64,000 bases of DNA, taken from positions 372,001 through 436,000 of the forward strand of contig NZ_KE136483.1 in the NCBI RefSeq assembly GCF_000407185.1, in the 5' to 3' direction. Source of the stretch: Enterococcus malodoratus ATCC 43197. Its GTDB lineage: Bacteria > Bacillota > Bacilli > Lactobacillales > Enterococcaceae. Below are positions 1 through 8,898 of the stretch, one piece after another. The position numbers and the translations under genes are program-made. The stretch's first letter is position 1, and each line of letters begins with the position of its first letter. The notes under the pieces are model-generated. The model was not told the origin of the DNA. It saw nothing but the letters and a program-made list of their open reading frames with translations, and made no database searches.

Positions 1-40
1 AAGTGACTAATTTTTGGCTCGTGTTAATTACTTACAAACA

Positions 41-77
41 AAATAACCTAAGGAGAGCTGTCTCCCTAGGTTATTTT
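41..77 (-). terminator. terminator after the response regulator gene
   Basis: An inverted repeat (AAATAACCTA with GGAGA, then TCTCC with TAGGTTATTT) has T-rich flanks on both sides. It sits just past the stop codon of the minus-strand regulator gene, so it probably ends the kinase/regulator transcript. It may work in both directions. Confidence 0.7.
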
Positions 78-82
78 TGCTG

Positions 83-721
83 TCAAACTGGCTGCTGGTA
101 GTTTTTGTAGTAGAAGATCGCCAGCTGGGTGCGGTCGCGAACTTCCAATTTCTCCAGCAGCTGACTGATATTGTTTCGAACGGTTCCTTCACTTAGAAAT
201 AATTCTTTGGCGATTTCCTTGTTGTTCTTGCCATTGGCAACTTGCAGCAGGATGGATCGTTCTCTTTCTGAGAGCGGGTATTCATGTTCATTGAAGGCAG
301 AACGTCCTTCTCTCAAAAAGGTATTTAGCTTGCCGACAATCTCTGTTCCAAAAACCGATTGTCCATTATTTACGGCCTTGATTGCCGGTAAGATTGAGGC
401 CAAATCTTGCTTGATCAGATACCCCTTGATTCCGATCGATAAGGCTTCGCGAATATAATTATCATCAGAAAAGGTCGTCAATAATAGAATTGCTGCCTCT
501 GGATGGTGCTTAAAAATTTCTTTGGCGGCGTCGATACCGGTGTTTTCCCCCATTCGAATATCGGTTAGCAAGACATCCGGTTTTTCTTTTAGGTAAAGAG
601 AAACCGCCTCATTCGCAGAGTAAGCACTGCCCACCACTTTTATTTCCCCCGTTGATTCTAAAATCGTTGACAATGATTCCGTTACTAAACGGTCATCGTC
701 TACGACAGCGACTCGAATCAT
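83..721 (-). CDS. LuxR/NarL-family response regulator
   Basis: This is the DNA-binding half of a two-component system. The N-terminal receiver domain (about residues 1-120) has the acidic pocket VVDDD near the start and a phospho-acceptor aspartate at about residue 54 in LLTDIRM. A C-terminal LuxR-type helix-turn-helix follows (about 148-205; motif NGKNNKEIAKELFLSEGTVRN). The length of 212 aa is normal for NarL/FixJ regulators. Its start overlaps the end of the kinase gene by four bases, so the two are translationally coupled. The pair is divergent from the ABC exporter starting at 1939, which suggests control of that exporter and the pilus genes behind it. That target is inferred from position only. 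Confidence 0.93.
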   Translation of the reverse strand: MIRVAVVDDDRLVTESLSTILESTGEIKVVGSAYSANEAVSLYLKEKPDVLLTDIRMGENTGIDAAKEIFKHHPEAAILLLTTFSDDNYIREALSIGIKGYLIKQDLASILPAIKAVNNGQSVFGTEIVGKLNTFLREGRSAFNEHEYPLSERERSILLQVANGKNNKEIAKELFLSEGTVRNNISQLLEKLEVRDRTQLAIFYYKNYQQPV

Positions 722-1812
722 ATATTTTCCTCCTTCGATAAAAAGATAATCAATGAAAAAGTATCTTCATGTGTATTTATACTTAATTTTCCGCCCACTT
801 CATTCATTCGTTGCCGCATATTCATAATACCAATCCCCGAACCTGTCTGATCATTAGTTACGATCACCCCATCATTTTTTATTTCAATGCAGTAAAAAGC
901 AGTTAAGCGCTCAAAGCTGATTGAAACAAAGCTCGCCTGACTATGTTTCATGATATTTGAAAGTGCTTCTTTCAGCACCATCAATAATACTTTGTTTTGC
1001 TGATTCGATAGATCACGAGGAATTTCTCCCCTAAATTCCACCGGACAAAAATGAAAGTCTTGAATCAACAGCTTGCTGATCTCATCCAAATTGACCGACT
1101 CGTGATGGAGGTTATGGACACTCTCGCGAATGTTGCTCATGCCATCGTTGATCGTCGATTTCAATTGACTCAATGGATGAATCAGCTGCTGTTTTTGATT
1201 AATCGTTTCGATCGCACTGACTTGGATGATCGCACTGGATAAGAAATGACCGACATTGTCATGGACATCCCGCGCGATGCGATTGCGCTCTTCAGAAATT
1301 TGCAGGTTAAGCAGACTTTCCTGAGAATCCAACAACTCCGCATTTTTCTTTTCGAGCAATTTTTGTTTCTCCCAACTCTCATCCTGCATCTCAAGCAAAG
1401 ACTTCTCTAACGTTCGATTGCTTTGTTCCTTAAGGTTCAACAAAATGGCGATCATCGAGAGACTGAAAATGATCAGTTGAAAAAGCGGAGAGAAACTCTC
1501 TCTAATAAATAGCGGAACAATGAATAGGAAACAAACAATCAATAGAAGTGTTGATTTCCTTTGAAAAGCGATTTTTAGTGTTCCCGGCAGAAAGAATAAA
1601 AAGCTGGGCCAGATACTGCTGAGTAAAAGCAGCGAGACTAGCGAAATAAAACGACTCTGCTCATTTTCGAAAAAGATACTAGGAGCGATCACGATCAGAC
1701 TGATCAATAAGAAAATGATAGAGCTGACTAAAGATTCTTTTATAACTAACAGAATAAGACCTGTTATTAACAAAAATGAGTATTCGAAATAAAAAATCTG
1801 TTTGTAATTCAC
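718..1812 (-). CDS. membrane sensor histidine kinase (HisKA_3 type)
   Basis: This is a sensor kinase of the DesK/LiaS-like class that partners NarL-type regulators. Hydrophobic segments fill about the first 125 residues, with almost no extracytoplasmic domain. A coiled-coil linker follows, then a HisKA_3 dimerisation domain with the phospho-acceptor histidine at about residue 184 (RDVHDNVGH). A C-terminal HATPase domain has the N-box KEALSNIMKHS and glycine box GIGIMNMRQRM. I chose a GTG start because GGAGG lies seven bases upstream of it; a longer reading from an ATG 66 bases upstream lacks a ribosome binding site. The few external loops suggest it senses something in or at the membrane, such as cell-envelope stress; that is an inference. 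Confidence 0.9.
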   Translation of the reverse strand: MNYKQIFYFEYSFLLITGLILLVIKESLVSSIIFLLISLIVIAPSIFFENEQSRFISLVSLLLLSSIWPSFLFFLPGTLKIAFQRKSTLLLIVCFLFIVPLFIRESFSPLFQLIIFSLSMIAILLNLKEQSNRTLEKSLLEMQDESWEKQKLLEKKNAELLDSQESLLNLQISEERNRIARDVHDNVGHFLSSAIIQVSAIETINQKQQLIHPLSQLKSTINDGMSNIRESVHNLHHESVNLDEISKLLIQDFHFCPVEFRGEIPRDLSNQQNKVLLMVLKEALSNIMKHSQASFVSISFERLTAFYCIEIKNDGVIVTNDQTGSGIGIMNMRQRMNEVGGKLSINTHEDTFSLIIFLSKEENI

Positions 1813-1938
1813 AGTACATCCTCCAAAAAAGTGACAAATGTCATGGCGATTTAGACTTTTTTCACTAAATATTAACAATTAATTTCATTATATTCATATT
1901 ATATTAAAAAAATAAAAGAAAAACAAAAGGTTTTTAAG

Positions 1939-2874
1939 ATGAAAATTATTGAGGTTGTAAATTTAACGAAACGCATCAGCAATAAAATGGTGCTGAATCA
2001 TTTTGAAATGAGCCTAAATGCTGGAGAAACAGTGGTTTTATTAGGTCCTAGCGGAAGCGGCAAAACAACTTTGCTGGAATGCATTTTGGAAAATGAAAAA
2101 TACGATCGCGGCGAAATTAAACTTTTTAATAAAAAAATTTCGCAGGAAAAGAGTTTAAAAAATAAAATTGGACTCATTCCCCAAGAATCGGCTTTCTTTT
2201 ATGAATTCTCCGTCGCGGAAAATTTAGCTTTCTTCTGCCGGTTATATATTCATGACAAAAATAAATGCAAAGAAAACGTGGACGACGTATTGCAGCTGAC
2301 CAGTCTGGAAAGTATTAAGGATCGTCAAGCGGCCAAGCTAGATAAGAATCAGCAGAAATTACTGAACATCGCTTGCGGTATCGTCCATAAACCAGAGGTG
2401 ATCTTGTTCGATGAACCGTTTCTAGGTTTAGATATGGAAAATAAAAAACAAGTGATTCAGCTGATCAAGCAGTTTAAGCAACGTAAGCAGGCTGTTTTAT
2501 ATACATCCAGCATCGCAGACAATATTGAACAAATCTGTGATCGCATCATTATTATCAATCAGGGAAATCTGATTGCTGAAGGAACACAAAAACAATTGCG
2601 GGGGATGGTAACGGAGAAGGAGAAAATTTTCTTTGAAGTCTCATTGTTAACGGAAGAAGATCTTAAAAATTTATCTGCTCTTCCCGGTGTTTTAGACAGT
2701 CATTACGAAGCCGAAAAAATTACGTTTACTGTCAATAGCAAGAATAAAAGCTTGTTTCAAATTATGGATTATTTTGAACAGGCAGAGATTTATTATTCTA
2801 ACCTAGAGATACAGGAAAGTTCATTAAGTGAAATCTTGTTTGAATTGACTGGTATTTCGATTAAGGAGGGGTAG
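1939..2874 (+). CDS. ABC-2 exporter ATPase with degenerate signature motif
   Basis: This is the ATP-binding subunit of an ABC-2 type exporter, 311 aa, with a C-terminal extension as in drug or peptide exporter ATPases. Walker A is intact (LLGPSGSGKTT) and so are the Q-loop (PQESAFF) and Walker B (VILFDEPF). The LSGGQ signature is replaced by LDKNQQ, and the switch histidine is replaced by serine (YTSSIAD where the paralogue reads YTTHYME). By ABC family knowledge, loss of both should strongly reduce ATP hydrolysis. It is first in a run with two permease genes, and is a paralogue of the intact ATPase starting at 12786. Confidence 0.9.
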   Translation: MKIIEVVNLTKRISNKMVLNHFEMSLNAGETVVLLGPSGSGKTTLLECILENEKYDRGEIKLFNKKISQEKSLKNKIGLIPQESAFFYEFSVAENLAFFCRLYIHDKNKCKENVDDVLQLTSLESIKDRQAAKLDKNQQKLLNIACGIVHKPEVILFDEPFLGLDMENKKQVIQLIKQFKQRKQAVLYTSSIADNIEQICDRIIIINQGNLIAEGTQKQLRGMVTEKEKIFFEVSLLTEEDLKNLSALPGVLDSHYEAEKITFTVNSKNKSLFQIMDYFEQAEIYYSNLEIQESSLSEILFELTGISIKEG

Positions 2875-2875
2875 A

Positions 2876-3952
2876 TTGTTTAACTATTTATTAGCTGCCC
2901 GTCTAAAGCTGCTGATCAGACAAAAGGAATTGATCTTTTGGACATTGGCCTTTCCCATTTTTCTAGGGTTGCTTTTCTATTTGGGACTAACCAATACGTA
3001 TCAGGCCGATATCTCCAATGAATATGCGATTGGGATTGTTGGCGAAGATTCCATGACTGCGAATGATTTTACGACGGCATTAACGGAGGAAACGTCCTCA
3101 AATTTTGTTTATGATTTTCAGTTTGTTTCTAGAAAAGAAGCGGAAGAAAATCTGCGGCAGGGAAAAATGATCAGCTACTTTGAGATCGAAGGTCCGCAGA
3201 CAATCCAACTTGTAACAAAGGCTCAAGGCATGATCCAAAGAAAATTAAAGCTAGAAAGAGATCAGTATCTGCAAGAGAAACAATCGAATGAATCAAGTGC
3301 CAATCTGACATTTACGGCTAAAAAAGAAACCAGAGGAACAATCAATTACCGCAATTTTTATTTTTTTACTTTAATCGGAATGGCGATCGGATACGGCATG
3401 GTCTGGGGTGTCTACTTGGTCAATGATCTGAAACAAAAGGGTCTCCAAAGCAGACTGAGAGCTTCGCGCTTATCAAACACCGAAGCGATGATCACTCGAA
3501 TAGCGGCAGCCTTCATTATTTTATTTACGGAAGTTCTACTATTAATTGGTTTCTTCAGGATCATCTTTCAAATCGAATTCACGATGTCTCTTACAAAGCT
3601 ATTACTGCTTTGCATAACAGCAATAGGCGCGAGCCTGTCATTGGGCGCTCTGTTAGGAACAGTCATGAGTCGATTCAAAACGGAGGCGGCGATCTTTCTA
3701 GGGATCTCATTGAGTACTTGGATGGGCTGTTTAGCCGGGATGTTCAATTCAATGGGAGCAAAGAATTGGATTGATCAGAATGCTGAGATTTTAGGCAAGA
3801 TCAATCTAGTCAACGTAGTCAGCGAAAGTCTCTTTTATCTAAATTATTCTCTTACGGCTGACATTTTTTATAAAAATATAGTTTATCTTTTAGGACTCAC
3901 TATTGTTTTTAGTCTGAGTACTTACTTTTGTCAGAAAAGAGTGATGATATGA
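2876..3952 (+). CDS. ABC-2 type permease
   Basis: This membrane subunit belongs to the ABC2_membrane_3 architecture. One N-terminal membrane segment (about 20-40) precedes a large extracytoplasmic region (about 45-160), and five or so membrane segments follow to the C terminus. Translation starts at TTG two bases after the ATPase stop, with AAGGAGGGG upstream. The N terminus (FWTLAFPIFLGLLF) closely parallels that of the permease at 13731 (FWTFAFPIVLGLLF), so the two exporters are paralogous. The substrate is unknown; such systems usually export peptides, lipids or drugs. Confidence 0.88.
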   Translation: MFNYLLAARLKLLIRQKELIFWTLAFPIFLGLLFYLGLTNTYQADISNEYAIGIVGEDSMTANDFTTALTEETSSNFVYDFQFVSRKEAEENLRQGKMISYFEIEGPQTIQLVTKAQGMIQRKLKLERDQYLQEKQSNESSANLTFTAKKETRGTINYRNFYFFTLIGMAIGYGMVWGVYLVNDLKQKGLQSRLRASRLSNTEAMITRIAAAFIILFTEVLLLIGFFRIIFQIEFTMSLTKLLLLCITAIGASLSLGALLGTVMSRFKTEAAIFLGISLSTWMGCLAGMFNSMGAKNWIDQNAEILGKINLVNVVSESLFYLNYSLTADIFYKNIVYLLGLTIVFSLSTYFCQKRVMI

Positions 3953-5118
3953 CGATTTATCAAGCGATTTTTAAAGTCTTCAGCCGAAATAAATATCGAT
4001 TGATCGTCAGCATTCTGATTATGCTGGGTGTCACTGTTTTCTATCACTTCGAACTGCCTGATAGTGACTCAACGCAGCAAGAGGTCATGCGCCTTGGTCT
4101 TCAGGATCAAGACCAATCGGCTGAAAGTGCTGCATTAACAGACTATTTGCAAGAAAACGCCAACATCAAAGTAATTCCAAGAAAAGCTCAAACAATCGAA
4201 GCGAACTATTTTGAAGAAATCGATTATTACTTAACGATTCCGCAGAACTTTTCCGCGAGCCTGAAACAGCAGCGGGAAATCGAGCTGACTTATACAGCAA
4301 CGGCGAACCAGCTGGCAAAAGAATATGTCGAAAAAGCTGTCGGGCAATTTATTCAGGTTTATCAACGAAATCAAACAACAGCGAGTGACTCAAAAAGCCT
4401 ATTGACTCAGACGGTGAATGAGTTAAGCAAAACAGAGGGTTTACAAAAAATGACTAAGCCAAAAAAAGTAGAGGTCAGCAATTATGTGAATGTTCTGGGC
4501 TATTGTTTGTTCTTCACGATCTTTTCTGGCTATTGCATCGTCAGCATTTCCTTTAATCAGCGCGAGCTGCAGGCAAGAATCTTACAGGGACGGCTGACAG
4601 CTAAGCAGCTTTTTACAAAACTTTCATTAGGAGTCTTTCTCTATTCCTTTTTCTTATTGATCGTTTTCACGCTGCTGACACTATTTTTTAATTATTCTCA
4701 GTATGGGCAATCACTTCCTTTGTACTTGTTAAATACCTTGTTTTTCTATTTTAGTATCGTCAGTTTCTCGATGATGATCTGCGGTATTTTTTCTAAAGCC
4801 AAAATTTTAAATGGGATCAAGGATGTCTATATTACCGGGATTTGTTTTATCAGTGGTCTGTTAATACCGATCGATTACCTATCCAAAGGGGTGCAGGACA
4901 TTGCATCCTTAACGCTCGTCTATTGGTTTGCGAGAAACAATCGATTGATCGAATCCGTCTCAATGTTTGATGAAACATTTTACAAAGCTTTTTTAAGCAA
5001 TCTGGGGGTTGTGGCCGCTTTTTCAATTCTTTTTGGAGTGATCTATTTAATTACTTTGAAAGAAAAAGGGGTCTTAGTCATAGAACAATCACTAAAAAGG
5101 ATGGGAGTAAAGGAATGA
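3949..5118 (+). CDS. second ABC-2 type permease
   Basis: This is the partner permease, 389 aa from the ATG that overlaps the preceding stop as ATGA. An in-frame TTG 21 bases earlier is a weaker start. The layout is one N-terminal membrane helix, an extracytoplasmic domain, then a block of C-terminal helices. It is a paralogue of the gene at 14854: both contain NVLGYCLFFTIFSGY-like or LLAYGMFLSIFSGY-like segments and end in a LITLKEKG- or LITMREKG-like tail. Only 21 bases separate its stop from the LRR adhesin gene, so exporter and pilus genes are probably on one transcript. Confidence 0.87.
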   Translation: MTIYQAIFKVFSRNKYRLIVSILIMLGVTVFYHFELPDSDSTQQEVMRLGLQDQDQSAESAALTDYLQENANIKVIPRKAQTIEANYFEEIDYYLTIPQNFSASLKQQREIELTYTATANQLAKEYVEKAVGQFIQVYQRNQTTASDSKSLLTQTVNELSKTEGLQKMTKPKKVEVSNYVNVLGYCLFFTIFSGYCIVSISFNQRELQARILQGRLTAKQLFTKLSLGVFLYSFFLLIVFTLLTLFFNYSQYGQSLPLYLLNTLFFYFSIVSFSMMICGIFSKAKILNGIKDVYITGICFISGLLIPIDYLSKGVQDIASLTLVYWFARNNRLIESVSMFDETFYKAFLSNLGVVAAFSILFGVIYLITLKEKGVLVIEQSLKRMGVKE

Positions 5119-5139
5119 GTTTTGCTAAAGGAGGAAACT

Positions 5140-7848
5140 ATGAAAAAGAGGAAACTATCAACACTGCTTTGTTTATTGCTGATGGTATTGGCAAACATCG
5201 TACCATTGATCGCTACTGCTGAAACAACCACATCATCTGATCAAATGGCAACCAGCTCCACAAAAAAAGTCGAGAAAGAACCGGCAGCAAGCAGTGAGGC
5301 GATTCCGCCAGAGGAAACAAGCAACGAAGAAAAAATCAAAAAGACAAGCGAAGCAACGGAACAATCCGAGGAAAGTACCAGCGATTCGCAAGCGGAAGAA
5401 CCCAAAAAAGAGGAAGATACGCTATCACCTAAACCAAGAGCAGCTAAGTTCTTGATCGAAGGAACAGATATCGATGCGAAATTTGCTCAATATCTGCGAA
5501 CCAATATGTCCGTCCAAGATAAGGGCGGCGGTTGGAGCGGGTATGGAAAGGCTCAAGACCAACTAACCGATGAAATGATGGCTGAACTGACCCTGATTAA
5601 ATTCGATTATCGTTTTACAGGAATGGACAGTCTGAAAGGAATCGAATATGCGACCAATTTGGTTACTTTGGAAGCACCGTCGACTTATATCAATAGTATT
5701 GATATTACTAAGAATACCAAGTTGGAAACAGTCAATCTTAATAATACAAATATTTCGGTCTTAGACGTTAGCAAGAATATCAAATTGACGTCATTGTACT
5801 GCTACACTACAAAAATATCCAGTTTAGACATTTCCAAAAATAAAGATTTAGAGATAGTAGATTGTTCAAATGGTGACTTGGCCAACTTTACGATAAATGA
5901 GAAGTTATCAAAACTAAAGAGCCTAGACCTAAATAACAATCCCAAGCTAATTACAGTAAATTTGTCTAACGCAGAAAATTTAGAAAAATTGGAAATTCAA
6001 GTTTGTTTTAATTTAACAGGATTAGATATAAGCAAACTAACAAAATTAACTTATCTAGATTGTAATGCTTGTTACGACATAAAGACGATAGATGTAAGAA
6101 AAAATATTGAATTAACATACGTAGATTGTTCAGGTTGTCGAATTAGCGGTGGAATAGATGTTAGTTTGAACCCAAAATTAGAACAATTATATTGTGACGA
6201 TAATGGGAACAACTTTAGTGAATTAAAAGCAACAAATAATCCAGTTTTAAAGATAATTAATTGTAGTTCAAATGACATGAGGAATAACTTCGATATCAGC
6301 GGAGCTCCCGCGGTGGAAACATTAATAGCCAATAATGCGCATTTGGAAAGTATTGATCTTAGCCAAAATACAAAATTGACTTATTTGGATATTCAAAACA
6401 ATCTATTGCCAGCAGTGGATGTAACTAAGCAGCCTGATCTGAGACATTTCAATTGTCGACAAAATAGTATTCCTGAGCTTAATCTGAAAAATAATAAAAA
6501 GTTGGAATTCTTGGATAGCACTTTTAACAAACAGACTGAGTTGGATGTTTCTGAGAATAAAGCATTGACCACGTTAAAATTTGGGAAAAATCAACTATCT
6601 GCTATAGATGTCAGTAACAATCCTGAATTAAAAACTTTAACGTTTGAACAAAATAAATTCGAAACACTGCCCGACCTAACGATTAATCAAAAATTACAAG
6701 AGTTAGATTTTGGGGTAAATCATATTCGTGATATTACAAGGCTTAAAAATTTGCCTAATTTGAGTTCAATGGAAGGTGGGAGACAAGAGTTTACCATATT
6801 AACCAAGGAAATTGTTGATGGAAAACATGATTTTGTTTTGAAAACAACGAATAATACAGGATTATCTGCTTCAAATGTGGATCTTCCAGGATCGCCAACG
6901 TTCTCTATTGCAGGAGATACTGTGAAAGCCGCGAATCTTGAACCACATAATATAACTACTAATAGAAGTTATACGTTTGCGTACAATTCAAGCCAGTTAG
7001 CAGAAGGGACCGGGTATAAAAGTTTTTCTGGAACCGTTCGATTTATAACTGTTAGTGAGTTAGAAACTAAACTTGTTCCAGATAAAACACAAGTTGTTTC
7101 TGGTGAACGTGTGAAATGGACTTGGACTACAACAAATGTCACTCAAATAAATGCTTCGCAAGTTACCCATAAGATCAACTTACCGACAGGATTAGTGATC
7201 GATGAGTCAACGATTAATTTTGGAGGCAGCATTCGTGACATGACTTACATTGACGGAAGCAGAAAAAGAACACTGCAAAAAACTGACACAATTGTTGTTA
7301 CGTTTGAAACGATTGCTACGGGAAATGTAGGTCAGGTGCTTGAAGGAAAGGCCGATAATACTTGGTATGACAACAATGCAGCAGATTATTATGATGTGTC
7401 CGGAAAAGGATCGGTGACAATCAAAGCACCAGAGCAATTCAAGGTAAACATCGAAAAACTGGATTTTGATGATAAATCAACACCACTTAAAGACGTAAAA
7501 TTTGAACTATTTAAAGACAACGGTTCAGGTGGTTGGACCTCTCAAGGTATAAAAACAACGGATCAAGATGGAAAAGTCGGTTATATCGGTTTACTAGCTG
7601 GAAAATATAAGTTGGTCGAGGTTTCGACTATCGACGGCTATCAAATGGGCGGAGAACAGCTGATCGACATCCCAAATGATGTGCCAGCCAATCAGGATAC
7701 CTTGAACTTGAAGGTTTACAACAAAAAGAAAACAAAACTACCTCAAACTGGCGGAACTGGAAGCATTCTAATTCATCTGCTTGGTGTACTCACACTGTTC
7801 AGTGGATTCGTGTTCTATCAGCAAAAAATTAGTTGGGGGGAGAAATAA
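5140..7848 (+). CDS. LRR surface adhesin with SpaA domain and LPQTG anchor (probable pilus tip)
   Basis: This secreted, sortase-anchored protein has 902 aa. It has a signal peptide (about 1-31) and a Ser/Thr/Glu-rich linker (to about 110). An array of leucine-rich repeats of about 21 residues follows (about 165-545), with recurring L-D-x-S-x-N and several cysteines at the same strand position (LDCNAC, VDCSGC, INCSSN), like the internalin J cysteine ladder. A beta-sandwich-like stretch, a SpaA/Cna-B domain (about 766-855), LPQTG at 867-871, a membrane helix and a basic tail complete it. AAAGGAGG before the ATG fixes the start over a TTG 18 bases upstream. As the largest first gene of a pilin-sortase run it is the likely tip adhesin, in the place of the vWA tip protein of other enterococcal pili. 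Confidence 0.88.
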   Translation: MKKRKLSTLLCLLLMVLANIVPLIATAETTTSSDQMATSSTKKVEKEPAASSEAIPPEETSNEEKIKKTSEATEQSEESTSDSQAEEPKKEEDTLSPKPRAAKFLIEGTDIDAKFAQYLRTNMSVQDKGGGWSGYGKAQDQLTDEMMAELTLIKFDYRFTGMDSLKGIEYATNLVTLEAPSTYINSIDITKNTKLETVNLNNTNISVLDVSKNIKLTSLYCYTTKISSLDISKNKDLEIVDCSNGDLANFTINEKLSKLKSLDLNNNPKLITVNLSNAENLEKLEIQVCFNLTGLDISKLTKLTYLDCNACYDIKTIDVRKNIELTYVDCSGCRISGGIDVSLNPKLEQLYCDDNGNNFSELKATNNPVLKIINCSSNDMRNNFDISGAPAVETLIANNAHLESIDLSQNTKLTYLDIQNNLLPAVDVTKQPDLRHFNCRQNSIPELNLKNNKKLEFLDSTFNKQTELDVSENKALTTLKFGKNQLSAIDVSNNPELKTLTFEQNKFETLPDLTINQKLQELDFGVNHIRDITRLKNLPNLSSMEGGRQEFTILTKEIVDGKHDFVLKTTNNTGLSASNVDLPGSPTFSIAGDTVKAANLEPHNITTNRSYTFAYNSSQLAEGTGYKSFSGTVRFITVSELETKLVPDKTQVVSGERVKWTWTTTNVTQINASQVTHKINLPTGLVIDESTINFGGSIRDMTYIDGSRKRTLQKTDTIVVTFETIATGNVGQVLEGKADNTWYDNNAADYYDVSGKGSVTIKAPEQFKVNIEKLDFDDKSTPLKDVKFELFKDNGSGGWTSQGIKTTDQDGKVGYIGLLAGKYKLVEVSTIDGYQMGGEQLIDIPNDVPANQDTLNLKVYNKKKTKLPQTGGTGSILIHLLGVLTLFSGFVFYQQKISWGEK

Positions 7849-8898
7849 ATGAAGCAGAGCAAACTATTAATGAAACTATTTAGTGTGTTTCTATTACTTT
7901 CAGTATTTATTCAACCTCAACTAACCAATGCGGCAGAAGGAAACAGTCAGATTATTTTTCATAATTTATCGGAGAAGAATGACGTCACATATCGTGTGTT
8001 TGATGTAACTGAGAAATATTCAACTATTACTCAAAATGGGCACTCCGAGGATACAGCCAAAGAAAAAATATTTGAGCTAGGCACTCTTGCAGCGAATGAA
8101 GCCAAGTCGGTAACAAGTTTTACCACGACTTATGATGCGTTGCTACAAGAACACGGCATTGCCCGCTTTACGCTAGAGAATAGTAAAACGTATCTGATCC
8201 TTGAACACAATACAGAGGATCAAACCGATAAGATCGTGACCATGCCGATTATTTTGACTATTCCTAAAGAAGATTTAGGTCAAACCTACGATCTATATGG
8301 GAAGCCGGTCACGTATTCTAGAAATTTTTCTTTTAAAAAGATTTCAAGTGATAAAAGTAATGGGGAGCAGTTCTTAGGAAAAGCGGCCTTTATCCTTTCG
8401 AAGCAGATCAATGGAAAAACCTTCTATCTAGGTGAACAAGCATTGATCGGTGTTCAGCATTGGATTGAATCAAAAGCAGAAGCGAAAAGCTTTGTATCCA
8501 ATGAGCAGGGCGAAGTGGCATTCAATATCGGCTTGACTACGGGAACCTATTCAGTCGAAGAAATCAAAGCTCCAGAAGGCTACCAAATCACAGAGGAAGC
8601 AACGAGTATCGAAGTCGTTATTCCGAATAACTACAATAAAGAGATTTCGATTGTTGTAGGGAAACAAGCTTTTGTCACAAATGATGCACGAGTAGAAAAT
8701 AATCCAGTAAAAAATTTGCCGAATACGCAAGAGGATGCTGGTAGCTATATAACGCAAATAAAAAGATATGCACGACGAGTATTACCAAAAACAGGTGAGG
8801 CTCGGAATCACTACATTCTTTTAGGGGCGGCAATTTTAGCAATTGCTGGATTATTGATGATTTATTTAAAAAAAGGGAGAGAGAAGTATGAAAAGTAA
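7849..8898 (+). CDS. minor pilin / pilus base subunit (LPKTG)
   Basis: This 349-aa surface protein begins directly after the stop of the adhesin gene, with a GGGGGGAGA ribosome binding site. It has a signal peptide ending near TNAAEG, and a Cna-B/SpaA-like domain with an E-box (YSVEEIKAPEGYQ, about 235-247) of the kind that forms intramolecular isopeptide bonds. The sorting signal LPKTG is at 312-316, followed by a hydrophobic helix and a basic tail. A second LP-x-T-like stretch (LPNTQ) about 25 residues upstream lacks the glycine and is unlikely to be used. Its size and position fit the basal or minor pilin of sortase-assembled pili. Confidence 0.87.
   Translation: MKQSKLLMKLFSVFLLLSVFIQPQLTNAAEGNSQIIFHNLSEKNDVTYRVFDVTEKYSTITQNGHSEDTAKEKIFELGTLAANEAKSVTSFTTTYDALLQEHGIARFTLENSKTYLILEHNTEDQTDKIVTMPIILTIPKEDLGQTYDLYGKPVTYSRNFSFKKISSDKSNGEQFLGKAAFILSKQINGKTFYLGEQALIGVQHWIESKAEAKSFVSNEQGEVAFNIGLTTGTYSVEEIKAPEGYQITEEATSIEVVIPNNYNKEISIVVGKQAFVTNDARVENNPVKNLPNTQEDAGSYITQIKRYARRVLPKTGEARNHYILLGAAILAIAGLLMIYLKKGREKYEK

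Noticed and set aside
8725-8745. LPNTQ in the minor pilin as a sorting signal
   Set aside because: Lacks the final glycine and is not followed by a membrane helix; the real LPKTG is about 25 residues downstream.
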